Of a stretch of DNA of 64,000 bases, positions 42,846 to 53,320 are shown in pieces. The translations under genes were made by a program, and so were the position numbers. The notes beneath the pieces are model-generated. The model saw only the letters and a program-made list of their open reading frames with translations. It had not been told where the DNA came from and did no database searches. Source of the DNA: Nostoc sp. XA010 (lineage in GTDB: Bacteria; Cyanobacteriota; Cyanobacteriia; Cyanobacteriales; Nostocaceae). The stretch spans positions 1 to 64,000 of the forward strand of contig NZ_JAIVFX010000023.1 in the NCBI RefSeq assembly GCF_020829625.1, written 5' to 3'. Each line of letters opens with the position of its first letter. Position 1 is the stretch's first letter.

Positions 42846-43541
42846 ATGGATGATTTAGATCAACGGTTGAATACCTTAATTACAGAGGTACGTCAACAAC
42901 CATCTAACAGCATAAAATGGCGATTTGCCATGAATCGGTTACTACTAGAAATTCAGCAACTCCCAGGATTAGCCAAATCTAGTCATCAAAACTACCCAGA
43001 AATCCTAAACCGTACTTTAGAGAAGGTTAGCAATAATATTTCTGAATTTCAGCCTTATTCTAACTCGGTTGCCAAAAGTTTGGTGAAATGGGTCAACGCC
43101 TACCTTCGCTTGCGAATGAAAGATTTGTATTGTCCTGATAAAAATGCTCCACTCAGTTTAGATGCTCCCATAGCCTCCGACTTTGGGGAAATAACTCTGC
43201 TGGATAATCTACCCAATTTTACTTTGAGTGGTTTGGATAGTTTAATTGAAAACTCTCAAAGGAAAACTACGCAACGGATTGGTCTAAATTTGGAGCTTTA
43301 CATTGAGCAAGATCCCGAAGGTAAGCTCAAAAATAGTTATTCTGGTTCTTCTGTTGGGTGTAATTGTCAATTCCTCAGCCAGAGACGTGTACTCAAAGAA
43401 CCACCTGACAAAGTTGCAGATATAGCACGAGAGTTGAGCATTCCTTATACAACCGTCAATTCGCATTGGAAGAGAAAATGCGAACCAATACTTCAAAAAA
43501 TTGCCGAAGATTTGGGATATAAACAGGAGCAATCGTTATGA
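42846..43541 (+). CDS. Sigma-70-like regulator of the DUF1822/CHAT cluster
   Basis: This is a 231-residue protein with an atypical ECF-like layout. Residues 40-110 resemble a sigma region 2 helix bundle (VAKSLVKWVNAYLRLRMKDLY), and the C-terminal DKVADIARELSIPYTTVNSHW is a region 4-type helix-turn-helix. The family typically precedes a DUF1822 gene and a TPR-CHAT gene in Nostocales, as here, and overlaps the DUF1822 gene by ATGA (43538-43541). It may direct RNA polymerase to its own cluster. An unusual insertion (SSVGCNCQFLSQRR near 185) lies before the HTH. Confidence 0.65.
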   Translation: MDDLDQRLNTLITEVRQQPSNSIKWRFAMNRLLLEIQQLPGLAKSSHQNYPEILNRTLEKVSNNISEFQPYSNSVAKSLVKWVNAYLRLRMKDLYCPDKNAPLSLDAPIASDFGEITLLDNLPNFTLSGLDSLIENSQRKTTQRIGLNLELYIEQDPEGKLKNSYSGSSVGCNCQFLSQRRVLKEPPDKVADIARELSIPYTTVNSHWKRKCEPILQKIAEDLGYKQEQSL

Positions 43542-44296
43542 ACAGCGCAACTTCACCCTTGTTAATGGTTCCCATAGATTTAGAAATTCATTCTAGAGCA
43601 AGATATTTAGCCGCTCAACAAAGCACAGTAGAAAAAGGTAAGCGAGTTTATTTGAATGCGTTAGCAGTTTACGCAGTTCATAGCTATTTAAAATGGTTGC
43701 AAATACCAACAGATTTCAATTCATCAGATTGCTGGAATCCAGTAAAAGCAGCTTTGTCGAATGTAGCTGATTTAGTAATTCCAAATGTGGGAACATTAGA
43801 ATGCCGTCCAGTTTTACCCCAAGAAACTGTCATTTTATTACCAGATACTATAGAAAATAGGATTGGCTATGTAGCCATACAGTTTCAGGAAAGCCTAGAT
43901 TCAGTGCAGCTATTGGGATTTGCACCAGCCGTTGATGAAGTGAATCCGCCTGCACAGCTAGCAGTGTCAGAACTCCAGCCGATTGAGTCTTTCCTTGAGC
44001 AAATTACTCGTCTTGAAGTTGCGATCGCTTTTCTGCAAACTGATGACTCGGTGGCAGTACAAGTACGGTCTGTATTAGACAACAAACCTTTATCAGAGAT
44101 TGTGGCACAGTTTGAGCTTCTTTACCGAACTGGCGATGAATTTGAGTGGCGCTACGCCGGAGGGGAAATATTAGCGGTCGATACTCGCGCTGTTGGTGCT
44201 ACTCGTGAAGCAATTCAGCAAGATGATAGCGAATTACAAGATTTGGCCGAAATGCTATTGGAGAAGTTAGCAGAAATTTGGGGAGATGTTACGTAG
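43538..44296 (+). CDS. DUF1822 family protein
   Basis: This is a 252-residue cytoplasmic protein of the DUF1822 family. The N-terminal signature is seen as LEIHSRARYLAAQQST, YLNALAVYAVHSYLKWLQI and DCWNPVKAAL. A beta-rich middle (VGTLECRPVLP ... GYVAIQF) and an acidic helical C-terminus follow. The function is unknown. It is translationally coupled to the upstream sigma-like gene through a 4-base overlap and lies 50 bases before the TPR-CHAT gene, an arrangement common in filamentous cyanobacteria. Confidence 0.8.
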   Translation: MNSATSPLLMVPIDLEIHSRARYLAAQQSTVEKGKRVYLNALAVYAVHSYLKWLQIPTDFNSSDCWNPVKAALSNVADLVIPNVGTLECRPVLPQETVILLPDTIENRIGYVAIQFQESLDSVQLLGFAPAVDEVNPPAQLAVSELQPIESFLEQITRLEVAIAFLQTDDSVAVQVRSVLDNKPLSEIVAQFELLYRTGDEFEWRYAGGEILAVDTRAVGATREAIQQDDSELQDLAEMLLEKLAEIWGDVT

Positions 44297-44346
44297 TTTG
44301 ACCGGTTGGGAATGATGTATATAACTACCCAAAACATCCAATTGTC

Positions 44347-45696
44347 ATGGCTAAAGGATTCGGTTATCAAAAATCACCAGATTTTACTCAACGCCAAAAA
44401 GCTTATTTCAAGCTGATTAAACAGCTACTCAACTGTCCTAGTGGCAGGGAAATGAAGATTCTCAGGAAACACGCACACTTGGTTGATGCTGGGTTTGTAG
44501 AAACTTTGGAAATGGTAGCTCAAATCCGGTTTAACCAAGGAGATATTCGTTCTGCTTACTTTTTGAGAAATTTAGCTCATTGGCTAGTTGAAGAACTGGA
44601 ATTATATAGAGATGAGCCTTCAGCAACAGATAATCTTATCAGACCTCCGGCTTTTTTAGGTGAAATATTGTGGGAGATCGCACAAAATAAAGGCAACCCA
44701 CAAGCCGTTTACCCTCTACTTAAAGCTAACTTAGATAAACTCAATGATGATTTTCTTGAACAGTTTAATTACTGGATAAACTTTAGCCTACTCAACAACG
44801 ACTCAATAACAGAACAAGTAATATTAGTAGGACTGTGTATTGTTGATTTCTGCACCTTGCTTGGGCAGTTTCCTTTAGGTAACAGGGCAATTAACCTAGA
44901 AATTGTAATTACAGGCTTAGAAGCTGCTACTAAAATTTTTCCTCGTGAGATAGTCCCAGAAATTTGGGCTGATATCCAATTAAATTTAGCACCGGCTTAC
45001 CGCCATCGAATTCGAGGACATCGCGCCGATAACCAAGAAAAGGCAATTGCTGTTTGTAATAATGCCCTACTGATTTACACCCGCGACGATTTTTCCGAAA
45101 AGTGGGCGACGATTCAAAATAATCTCGGACTTCTTTATACAGACAGGATTACAGGACACAAAGCTGAAAATATCGAAAAGTCAATTTCTTGCTATGAAAC
45201 TGCTTTAAAAATTGTTAACCGCGCTCAACTTCCTGAACTTTGGGGTACTCTTCAAAATAATTTGGGGAATGCATACCTTTGTAGAATTCAAGGTGATAAG
45301 GCACAAAATTTAGAAAAGGCGATCGCTTGTTATCAAGTCGCGCTACAAGTACGTACCCGTTCGGCATCGCCCTATTATTGGGCTAGTAGCCAATTTACCC
45401 TTGGTACTGCCTACACTCAAAGGATTATAGGCAATAAACAAAAGAATCTAGAAAAGGCGATTTCAGCATATATTAACGCTTTAGAAGTTTATAGCATTTC
45501 TGATTATCCTGAACGATGGGCAAGAGCAAAAAGCAATCTGGGAAATGCCTATTATGAAGCTAGTCAAATTACTGAGGCGCTTGACCGAAATTTCTCACAA
45601 ACAATAAAAAATCAATTCACATCGCTTGATGTAAGACATTTTTTGATACATCATCAATTGAAATTTATGATGGTAAACAAAGTAAGTACAAAATAA
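44347..45696 (+). pseudogene. 5' part of a TPR-CHAT gene split by IS1380-family insertion
   Basis: Residues 1-413 are genuine TPR-type sequence with repeats of the form NLGNAYLCRIQGDKAQNLEKA. After codon 413 (position 45585, ...EALD) the frame runs into the left end of the IS and reads 36 unrelated residues to a stop at 45696. The rest of the gene resumes at 47425. Removing 45586-47424 (the IS plus one 9-bp repeat) joins codon 413 to TGT-CTT-CGT in frame, giving a continuous product of about 1615 residues. The truncated product might still be made, but it lacks the protease domain. Confidence 0.85.
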
Positions 45697-47415
45697 CAAT
45701 TATCAAGCTAAAACAGTTACCAAAATTTTTGCTTGTACTGAGATTGAAACACTCTGTTCATAAAATTAAGCATCCAAAACAAGGCTTGAATCAAACCAAG
45801 CCAAAAATATTATTAGAGAGAATGTGAAATGCTGCTTGACTTGAAATTAAGCGGTATTCGAGAGCATTTTTAAGCATCTGTAAGCAGCAGCAAAGATATG
45901 TTTTACAGGACTTGAGCTAGTAATCGCAATTAAAGTTCGCCGTGAGCTTATAGTAATTAAGGCTCCTAACTTCAATAATTTTGTCCGAATAGTCCCAACT
46001 TGAGAATTTTTTAATTCGGTTTTGGCTAAACATTGTGACCGCAATGCATTCATCAAAACATAAGCAAGAGAAGAGAACCATAAACGTAGTTGATTTCCCG
46101 CAAATGTATGAGTACTAGTTCTATCACTAAAAAGTTTTAGCTGTTGTTCCTTAAAGCGATTTTCCATCTCCCCTCGCTTACAATATTTTTGTCTGTATAG
46201 TTGACCAGGGGGTACTTTATTGGTAGGAAGACTTGTAACAACAAAACGAATATTATTTCCCTTTATTCCATATTCAACCTTACAAACAACACGACGACTA
46301 CGACTCCAAGATTCACGAGTCTGATAGTCTAACGACTTGTGCCAAATTGAGTTATCAATCAGGTCACAAGCAAGTTCGGAAATTTGTTCATTTGGTTTAA
46401 ATACAGCTTCTAAGAATGAAGCTACTGTTGATAACTTCTGCTCAAACTCAAGCTTTGCTCTATTTTGAGTCGCCGTAGCCATTTGAATTAAACGGCTGTT
46501 TCGCGCCAATCCAAAAACGTAGTCAACTCCAGGGAGCGACTCACACCATGTCATGATATCGTCTCTGGAATAGGCACTATCTCCTCGTACTAAAATCTCA
46601 ACATTCTGCCAATGTTGACGTATTTGTTTAATGACTCTCTGCAACTCTTCTAACGCCCCAAACGCTGGATCTACATTAGAAGGACGAAGTTTGGCTGCTA
46701 ATAAGTGTTTACCACAAAAAATATAAAGTGGAGCATAGCAATATCCTCCATAATAGGTATTGAAGAAAACTTGCTCCTGATTGCCGTGTACTAAATCATC
46801 AGTTACATCTAAGTCCAAAATAATTTTTCGTGGTTCTTTTGAGTAAGATTTTAGAAATATATTTACAAATAGGCTTTCAATTTCTTCTGAAGAATGTCCA
46901 ATTTTATGATAACGACTGTCAGATCCTTGTTCTACATCTTCGGGACAATGTTCCAGCCTATTTAATGTACTCTTCCCTGCTAATGTTGCAGGCTTATCTT
47001 GTACTCCAATTCTTTTTCCTAATGATAGAGTAAACATCGGATCATGACGTAATTCTTCATGGTCATTTAAATCTTCGTATCCCATGACCAACCCGTAGAT
47101 TCTTTGTTTAATTAAGTCTTCTATTGAATGGTCAATTCTATTTTGCTGGCGGTAATCTTGGAAACATAGTGCAAACTGTGATGTGATTTTTAGTTTTCTA
47201 TCTATTTCAGCAATTAGGCTTAAACCTGCATCAGATGTTACTTGCCCACCCTGGAAATTAACTACGATTGGAGGTGACTTTGGCTGTTCAAATCTGAACT
47301 GTTTTTGTATACGATCTGTCAAAGCTGGGGTCATGCTTTATAACTGCTGAAATGCTTGCTATATATACATTTTCGCAGCTTTTGATCCCTTTTTTTCAGA
47401 TTTTGTGAGAAATCC
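45586..47415 (-). mobile_element. IS1380-family insertion sequence
   Basis: This 1830-bp element carries one transposase gene. Its ends share ATTTCTCACAAA as an inverted repeat (45590-45601 and inverse at 47402-47413). It is flanked by a 9-bp direct repeat GCGCTTGAC (45577-45585 and 47416-47424). IS1380 elements usually make 4-5-bp duplications, so part of the 9 bases may belong to the element ends. The intact transposase and clean repeats point to a recent insertion. Confidence 0.85.
45847..47334 (-). CDS. IS1380-family transposase
   Basis: This is a 495-residue DDE transposase. The N-terminal family signature is present (VVNFQGGQVTSDAGLSLIAE), as are the catalytic residues: Asp in LDLDVTDD, Asp in ILVRGDSAYSRDD, and Glu in the KRGEMENRFKEQQ motif typical of IS1380. 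The frame is complete, so it is probably active. It lies inside the TPR-CHAT gene in the opposite orientation. Confidence 0.9.
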   Translation of the reverse strand: MTPALTDRIQKQFRFEQPKSPPIVVNFQGGQVTSDAGLSLIAEIDRKLKITSQFALCFQDYRQQNRIDHSIEDLIKQRIYGLVMGYEDLNDHEELRHDPMFTLSLGKRIGVQDKPATLAGKSTLNRLEHCPEDVEQGSDSRYHKIGHSSEEIESLFVNIFLKSYSKEPRKIILDLDVTDDLVHGNQEQVFFNTYYGGYCYAPLYIFCGKHLLAAKLRPSNVDPAFGALEELQRVIKQIRQHWQNVEILVRGDSAYSRDDIMTWCESLPGVDYVFGLARNSRLIQMATATQNRAKLEFEQKLSTVASFLEAVFKPNEQISELACDLIDNSIWHKSLDYQTRESWSRSRRVVCKVEYGIKGNNIRFVVTSLPTNKVPPGQLYRQKYCKRGEMENRFKEQQLKLFSDRTSTHTFAGNQLRLWFSSLAYVLMNALRSQCLAKTELKNSQVGTIRTKLLKLGALITISSRRTLIAITSSSPVKHIFAAAYRCLKMLSNTA

Positions 47416-47439
47416 GCGCTTGACTGTCTTCGTGCTGCT

Positions 47440-50400
47440 TTGCAAGTCTTCACTCCCACCGATTTTCCTAGAGATTGCATAGAAACTGGATTAAGTTTAG
47501 GTAAAACAGCCTTGGCTGCTGGCATGAAAGCAGAAGCTTTTGAAGGTTATGCTGTTGCCATTGAAGCTGTTGAACAAAGCCGTCATTGGGCTGGGGCTGT
47601 TGTCCAGAAGCAACAGATTCCTGAAGAGATATTTGCCTACACAAATATGGTGGTCTTTTGCATCACCAATGGGGAACGGGATAAAGCCAGGGAATATGCA
47701 GAACGTTCTGGTTCTCAAAAGATTTTAAATCTCTTAGATAGTGATGAATTTCAACAAATTTACTCAAATTCCCAATTCCTCGGACAGGTATTACAAGTAA
47801 CTGCTGAAAGCAATGGAGAATCGCAAGCTGTATATCAAATACTAGAAAATAACCTGAAGAAATTAGATGAACAATTTGTTCAAGACTTACAAAAGCTTGA
47901 GGATGTTTTCGGACACATACCATCAGGGCAATCTCTTCAAATTGCTACAACTATTTTAAGTTTTAGTAATCTGATTCGGGGGTTTCCACAAGGCGATAAA
48001 GCAATTAACTTAAGAATTGCTGCCACAGGTTATGAGGTAGCCGCTACTATTTATACCAAAAAAGATTTCCATGAACAATGGGAAAACATTCAAGATGCGA
48101 TCTGCGAACTATTGTATATTCAGCTATTTGAAGGAATATTAGAAAAACAAGAAAACTTTCAAGAATTATACCCCTTACTAGAAGCAAACAAACACAAACT
48201 CGATGAACGTTTTGCTAATGTATTGCGATTAAAGACAGAAGCTATGTTATCTGAAGTAGCACCAGAGTATGCAAAAGATATTGCTGCCAGTCTTATAGGT
48301 TTAAGCCTTCTAATTAAAGAATTTCGACACGGTAATCAAGCCAATAACTTAGAGATTGCCATTACAGGGTATGAAATTGCTTCTAAAATTTTGACTGGCA
48401 AAGCTTTAAGAGAAGCATGGGGGATGTGTCAATTCTGGTTGGGCAATGTTTACCACCGTCGAATAAAAGGTGAGCAAGCAGAAAACCTGGAGAAATCCCT
48501 TTCTTACTTACACAATGCTTTACAATTCTGTAACCGTGAAAAGTTTCCTGAAGAATGGGCAGAAATTCATAGTAATTTGGTCATTGCTTATGGCTATCGG
48601 ATTCGTGGCGATCAAGTAGAGAATGCAGAACTAGCGATTAAGGCTGGTGAAGCTGCGATGCAGGTTTTCACTCGCGATCAATCTCCTGAAGGATGGGGAA
48701 AAATCCAAAATAATCTAGGTATTGTTTACCGCGATCGCATTCTCGGTGACAAAGCTGAGAATTTAGAAAAAGCGATCGCTTGTTATCAAAATGCTCTTTC
48801 CATTCGTACTCGTGAAGACTTCCCAGAACTTTGGGCGCAAACTCAAATGAATCTGGCATCTGCCTATCGTCACAGACTCAGAGGTGATGCAGCAGAAAAT
48901 GTGGAAATAGCGATCGCTGCTAATCAATCTGCTTTACAAGTCTACACAAAAGAAGCCTTCCGCCAAGGTTGGGCAGAAGTACACATGAATTTGGCTAATG
49001 CCTATCTTCACCGAATTCATGGGGATAGGAGCGAAAATTTAGAAAAGGCGATCGCTGCTCATAAAGGAGCTTTACAAGTTTTAACGAAAGAAGAATATCC
49101 TCGACAGTGGGCTATGACTCATCTGAATCTAGGAAATGTCTTCTTACAACAACAGCAGATAGAAGCAGCAATTACCTCTTATCGTTCATGTTTAAAGGTA
49201 TTCACTCCCACAGCTTTTCCCGCAGATTGCCTAAAAGCAGGACAAATGCTGGGAAACACAGCTTTTAACATTGGTGATTGGGCTGAAGCGATTAGGGGCT
49301 ATAGTGTGGCAATTGAAGCTGTAGAAACCAGTCGCACTTGGGCAAGTTCAGAATCACGTCGTCAAGAAATCTTAGCTGATTCTCTCCATGTTTATGAAAA
49401 TATGGTGCAAGCTTGTATTAATAATAAACAACTGAATAAAGCTATTGAATATGTCGAACGTTCTCGCTCAAAACGACTCGTAGATTTAATGGCAAGTAAT
49501 GACCTTTATTCAGATGGGGAAATTCCTACCGAAATTCAACAGTATTTACAAGATTTTGAAGCTATACAACGGCAAATTGATAATGAACTAAGACACCATT
49601 ATAATAGCAGTAACTTGGATGGTAATAACCTCGGTAAAAGCCCACATAGTCGGGCTGCTATCGAATCTTATAACGAAACTATTGCAGATTTAGAAGCTGA
49701 AAAACAGCAAATTTGGGAACAAATGCGTCGCCTAGATCCTGTTCTGGCTGGTCAAATTCAAGTAAGCCCCATGAATTTGTCATCGATACAGCAGCTAATT
49801 AAACTACCTACAACAGCTATCCTGAGCTTTTATACTACCTCGAATGATACCCATATTTTTATCATCCGGCAGAATCAAATTAATTTGCACACTTGTACTG
49901 GATTGGGACTTAAAACTTTAAACAAATCGATTTTAACCCCCTGGTTACAGCAATATATTAATAACAAGGATACTTGGAAAGAGCAATTTAGTTTTTTAAT
50001 AGCAGAACTAGCTGAAGTCTTAAAGTTAAATGATTTAATTGCACAACATCTAAAAAATATTGATGAATTGATTCTTGTTCCTCATCTAGCATTACATCAA
50101 ATTCCTTTTGCTGCTTTACCAATAGCAGAAAGTCAATATCTGGGAGATAAATTTTTAATTCGTTACGTTCCTAGCTGCCAAATTTTAGAATTTTGTCACA
50201 ACCGTCCCTCAGTCAGTAGTCTTATGAACTACGGTATTGTTGAAGATGCTACTGAAGATTTACCCTACGCTAGTTGGGAAGGAGGACAACTAGCAAATTT
50301 GTATGATATTCCTGATAATCAACGTTTAAAAGGTAGTCAAGAAGCTAGTGTCAGCAACTATCGTCAACTGATACAAAAAGTCCAAGTAATTCATTCTAGT

Positions 50401-51033
50401 CATCATGCGCGATCGCGTCTTGATAATCCTTTAGAATCGGCATTAAGTTTAGCAGATGGACAGATTACTTTAGGTCAATTATTAACTCCAGGTTGGCGCA
50501 CTCCTCAGTTAGAAGATGTATTTCTCTCTTGCTGCGAAACCGGTTTAGGTGTGGCTGAAATAACCGACGATATTCTCACTCTTTCAATAGGTTTTCTTTG
50601 TGCTGGCGCGAGAAGTGTTATCAGTACACTCTGGGCAGTAGATGACTTGGCAACAGCACTCTTTTCAGTATTTTACTATCAATCCCGACATCAGGGAAAC
50701 AAACGACTGCAATCAATTAGACAAGCTCAATTTGAACTGCATACCCTTACAGGTGAAACTCTTACCACCATTTACAAATCTAAGTTAAGTTCTTTTTTGA
50801 CGCAGAAAGGTAAGGAAACCTACACGCTGCGTAAAAAAACTCAAGAAGAACGGGATATTCATCCACAAGATTCTCAAATGTATCAGCAACGCAATGAAGA
50901 ATATAAAAAGTATGCCCAAATCGGAAACCGGATTTATCAAGCAAAAAAAGATTTGGAATCTTTTTGTGGAGAGTCTAAACCTTTCTCTCACCCTTATTAT
51001 TGGGCAGCTTTCACCTGTTCCGGGTTAAATTGA
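47440..51033 (+). pseudogene. 3' part of the split TPR-CHAT gene (caspase-like domain)
   Basis: The frame is open from just after the 9-bp repeat (47425) to 51033. A TTG at 47440 could start translation, giving 1197 residues. It holds many TPR units of the form (N)LG.VYRDRILGDKAENLEKAI (residues about 1-600), a linker coiled coil (about 700-770) and a C-terminal CHAT domain with catalytic His in SSHHARS near 987 and Cys in LSCCETGLG near 1030. No good ribosome-binding site precedes 47440, so expression after the IS insertion is doubtful. Before the insertion it was one protein with 44347-45585, acting with the sigma-like and DUF1822 partners. The CHAT residues are intact. Confidence 0.85.
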
Positions 51034-51144
51034 TAACTGCTGTATCTTATCAGTGACTAAGTTTTCACCCTGCTTTTCTAGATTGAATTTATCCAGATAA
51101 TCAGCGTGATACTTCGACCCCATTGAAATGAGTCCAGCTTCTAG

Positions 51145-51342
51145 CTAGATGACAGTGCCATCTTCGAGTTCCATACCATTCATGTGATGGTCTTCATCCA
51201 AGAATTGCTTAATCGGCATTTCGACAACTTGATAGCCATGCTTATGTAATTTCTGCCGTATACTCCTCGCTAACTTCAAAAAATCTTTGGGTGAACAACG
51301 TGATGTGTTGAAGGGGCGATGATGGGATGCCGCACCGACTGG
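51145..51342 (-). pseudogene. Unidentified C-terminal gene fragment
   Basis: The minus strand keeps an open stretch without a proper start, reading RCSPKDFLKLARSIRQKLHK, VVEMPIKQFLDEDHHMNGM and ELEDGTVI before the stop at 51145. It looks like the C-terminus of a lost gene. A TTG in the middle could give a 44-residue peptide. I do not recognise the family. The rest of 51034-51476 is featureless. Confidence 0.35.
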
Positions 51343-51982
51343 TCACATAGCCAGGTGGGAAGTAATGCAGATATGGTATTGGGAACAAGTAGTGCTAATG
51401 TACTACAAAACTGGTAATATAGTATTTTATTAAGCACCGGTTAGCTTAACTTCCTAATGCTTCACTCTGCTTGCAAGTGAGAAAAATAATTCACGTTGAT
51501 ATGGATGCCTTCTACGCATCGGTAGAACAGAGGGACAACCCTAGCTACCGAGGCAAACCGTTAGTCGTCGGTGGCAGTCCCAATCAACGAGGCGTAGTTG
51601 CAGCAGCCAGTTATGAAACTCGTAAGTTTGGGATTTATTCTGCGATGCCGTCAGTAACAGCAATTGCAAAATGCCCCGGACTGATATTTGTCAGACCAAG
51701 ATTCGACGTTTACCGAGAGATTTCTGCTGCAATCCACGCTATCTTTAAACGCTACAGTGATTTAGTGGAAGGAGTTGCACTAGACGAAGCATATTTGGAC
51801 GTTACTGAGAACAAGCAGAATATCACCTACGCTTCTACTATTGCAAGACATATCAAAACTGCAATTTTCCAGGAAACTCAGCTGACGGCAACTGCGGGTG
51901 TGTCAATTAACAAGTTCCTAGCAAAAATGGCATCAGGACAGAATAAGCCGAATGGACTAACGGTGATTTTACCGGAAGATGC

Positions 51983-52013
51983 GATGTCTACGACAAGCCG
52001 CAAGCGTCTACGC
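51983..52013. repeat. 31-bp small dispersed repeat inserted in dinB
   Basis: It begins GATGTCTACGACAAGCC and ends AGCGTCTACGC. Precise removal restores GAT-GCC-TTT-GTA (DAFV) and the downstream reading frame, so its borders are known to the base. Related copies lie at 23165-23219 and 40421-40450. Confidence 0.8.
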
Positions 52014-52365
52014 CTTTGTAGAACAGCTAGCGATTGAGAAGTTTCACGGGATTAAAAAGGTGACTGTGGCTAAAATGCACTCGCTCGGCATTCACACTGG
52101 GGCTGATTTGAAAGAGCGTATTCTTGAGGTGTCGTGACTTGGGGACTGTTATCTGTCATCATTTTGATAACCTCCAAGTGCGTTTGGGGCTACTGCCCCT
52201 TTGGGGTGGTAAACGATCGCGAGTCTGACTGAATGACACTAAAAGCTTAAGGCGCGGTTAGCTATTCCCCCGCGCAAAGTCACCGTGGACTTTGGTTTAT
52301 AGCCTGAATGTCACGGCAAAAGAGGCTGATTTTATTATATCAAGAGGGCAAGAGGTGATCGTACT

Positions 52366-52659
52366 ATGAAAGAAGCGTCAATTTGGCTAGTGTTGGGGAC
52401 GGTCGCCGCTTGTGCGATCGCATATTTCAGCACTGAAGCATATCAAAATTATTTGGAAACTGAGGCGATAAGTCAAAGGAAGCGAAAATGTGAGCAAATT
52501 TCACCATCTTGGAAACGAGAGGTGGAAGCAGTAACACAGAAATATGGAAAAAATATACCTCCGAATGAAGTAGAGCGCATTTCTAACTTACTTAAATCGA
52601 ATGTATCTCATTATCAAATGCTGGATTGCGCCAAAATAGCCCCAAATTCGCTTCCTTAA
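52366..52659 (+). CDS. Small membrane-anchored hypothetical protein
   Basis: This is a 97-residue protein with a hydrophobic N-terminal helix (about 6-24, WLVLGTVAACAIAYF) that should anchor it, followed by a polar helical part containing two Cys residues and Lys/Glu-rich stretches. AGAGGTGATC lies upstream of the ATG. It lies within the foreign segment that interrupts dinB, so it arrived with that insertion. No family is recognised. Confidence 0.5.
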   Translation: MKEASIWLVLGTVAACAIAYFSTEAYQNYLETEAISQRKRKCEQISPSWKREVEAVTQKYGKNIPPNEVERISNLLKSNVSHYQMLDCAKIAPNSLP

Positions 52660-52970
52660 ATATTATATGTGCGTGGCTCAAGTCAGTTGGTGCAGAAACC
52701 TTGTTTGCACAGGACTTAAGTGATATCAGCCAGATGTTGCAAGAACTCGAACAGATTGCCCAAATCGTCGAGCAACGGTTAGACCAGCACGAAACACGAG
52801 GACACACATTAACCCTAAAAGTCAAGTTTTCTGACTATCATCAGATAACCCGCAGTAGGACAATGCTTGCTCCCATCAGTGAACTATCTACGATTTTTGA
52901 GATAGCCAAAGCGCTGTTTGAGTCGATTGATTTGGAGAATCGCAGCATTAGGTTGCTGGGCATTTCCTTA

Positions 52971-53069
52971 CAGCACTTACGGCAGCTATGAGGTACATCC
53001 CCAAATCTGAAAGCTTTGATATGAGAGGGCAAAGAGAAAAACTGTATTGCATAATAGCCGGAAGCGCTG
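52971..53069. mobile_element. 99-bp IS630-type MITE in dinB, TA target duplication
   Basis: The ends are imperfect inverted repeats of about 26 bp (CAGCACTTACGGC... and the inverse of CAGCGCTTCCGGC...). TA flanks both sides (52969-52970 and 53070-53071). Removing the element and one TA joins TCC-TTA-TCT-AAT and restores the polymerase reading ISLSNLDN. TA duplication is the hallmark of IS630/Tc1-mariner transposases, which must act in trans. Confidence 0.85.
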
Positions 53070-53116
53070 TATCTAATTTGGATAACACTAAACAAACCCA
53101 GGTGATTCAATTGCCA

Positions 53117-53320
53117 CTATTTCAGAATGGGAACATCATATTTTAGGGTAGGTGTAGTCTGTTCAGACGCTGAGAACTCGGTTATTGTGAGAGAGCGTAT
53201 CAACTCCCGAATCACATCAGTTGCAGGTCTACCTGTACTTGCACAATATTTTTCAAGTTTTTCGCTTTCAGTTGATGCAAGATTTATTGTGATTCGTTTG
53301 ATAGCCCATTTTTTGTTCAT
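53117..53320 (-). CDS. Ribbon-helix-helix (CopG/Arc-like) DNA-binding protein
   Basis: This is a 67-residue protein. Residues 7-45 (KRITINLASTESEKLEKYC, then TGRPATDVIRELIRSL) show the strand-helix-helix pattern of CopG/Arc repressors. The C-terminal tail is disordered. It lies antisense across the last 29 bases of the decayed dinB. Such proteins often repress their own promoter or act as antitoxins or plasmid copy regulators, but no partner toxin gene is adjacent. Confidence 0.7.
   Translation of the reverse strand: MNKKWAIKRITINLASTESEKLEKYCASTGRPATDVIRELIRSLTITEFSASEQTTPTLKYDVPILK

Larger units (their letters stand above)
51477..53145 (+). pseudogene. dinB: DNA polymerase IV, broken by three separate insertions
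   Basis: The gene is a Y-family translesion polymerase. 51477-51982 is intact (HVDMDAFYASVEQ metal site, YETRKFGIYSAM, VALDEAYLDVT catalytic motif). A 31-bp repeat at 51983-52013 shifts the frame; removing it restores DAFVEQL. The polymerase continues to about 52130 (GADLKERILEV), where about 550 foreign bases carrying a small membrane-protein gene begin. Polymerase sequence resumes near 52687 with the little-finger domain (AQDLSDISQMLQELEQIA). A 99-bp MITE at 52971-53069 interrupts it again. The true C-terminus (QVIQLPLFQNGNIIF) ends at 53145. The start GTG at 51477 gives the family N-terminus. It cannot make an active enzyme. Confidence 0.85.
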
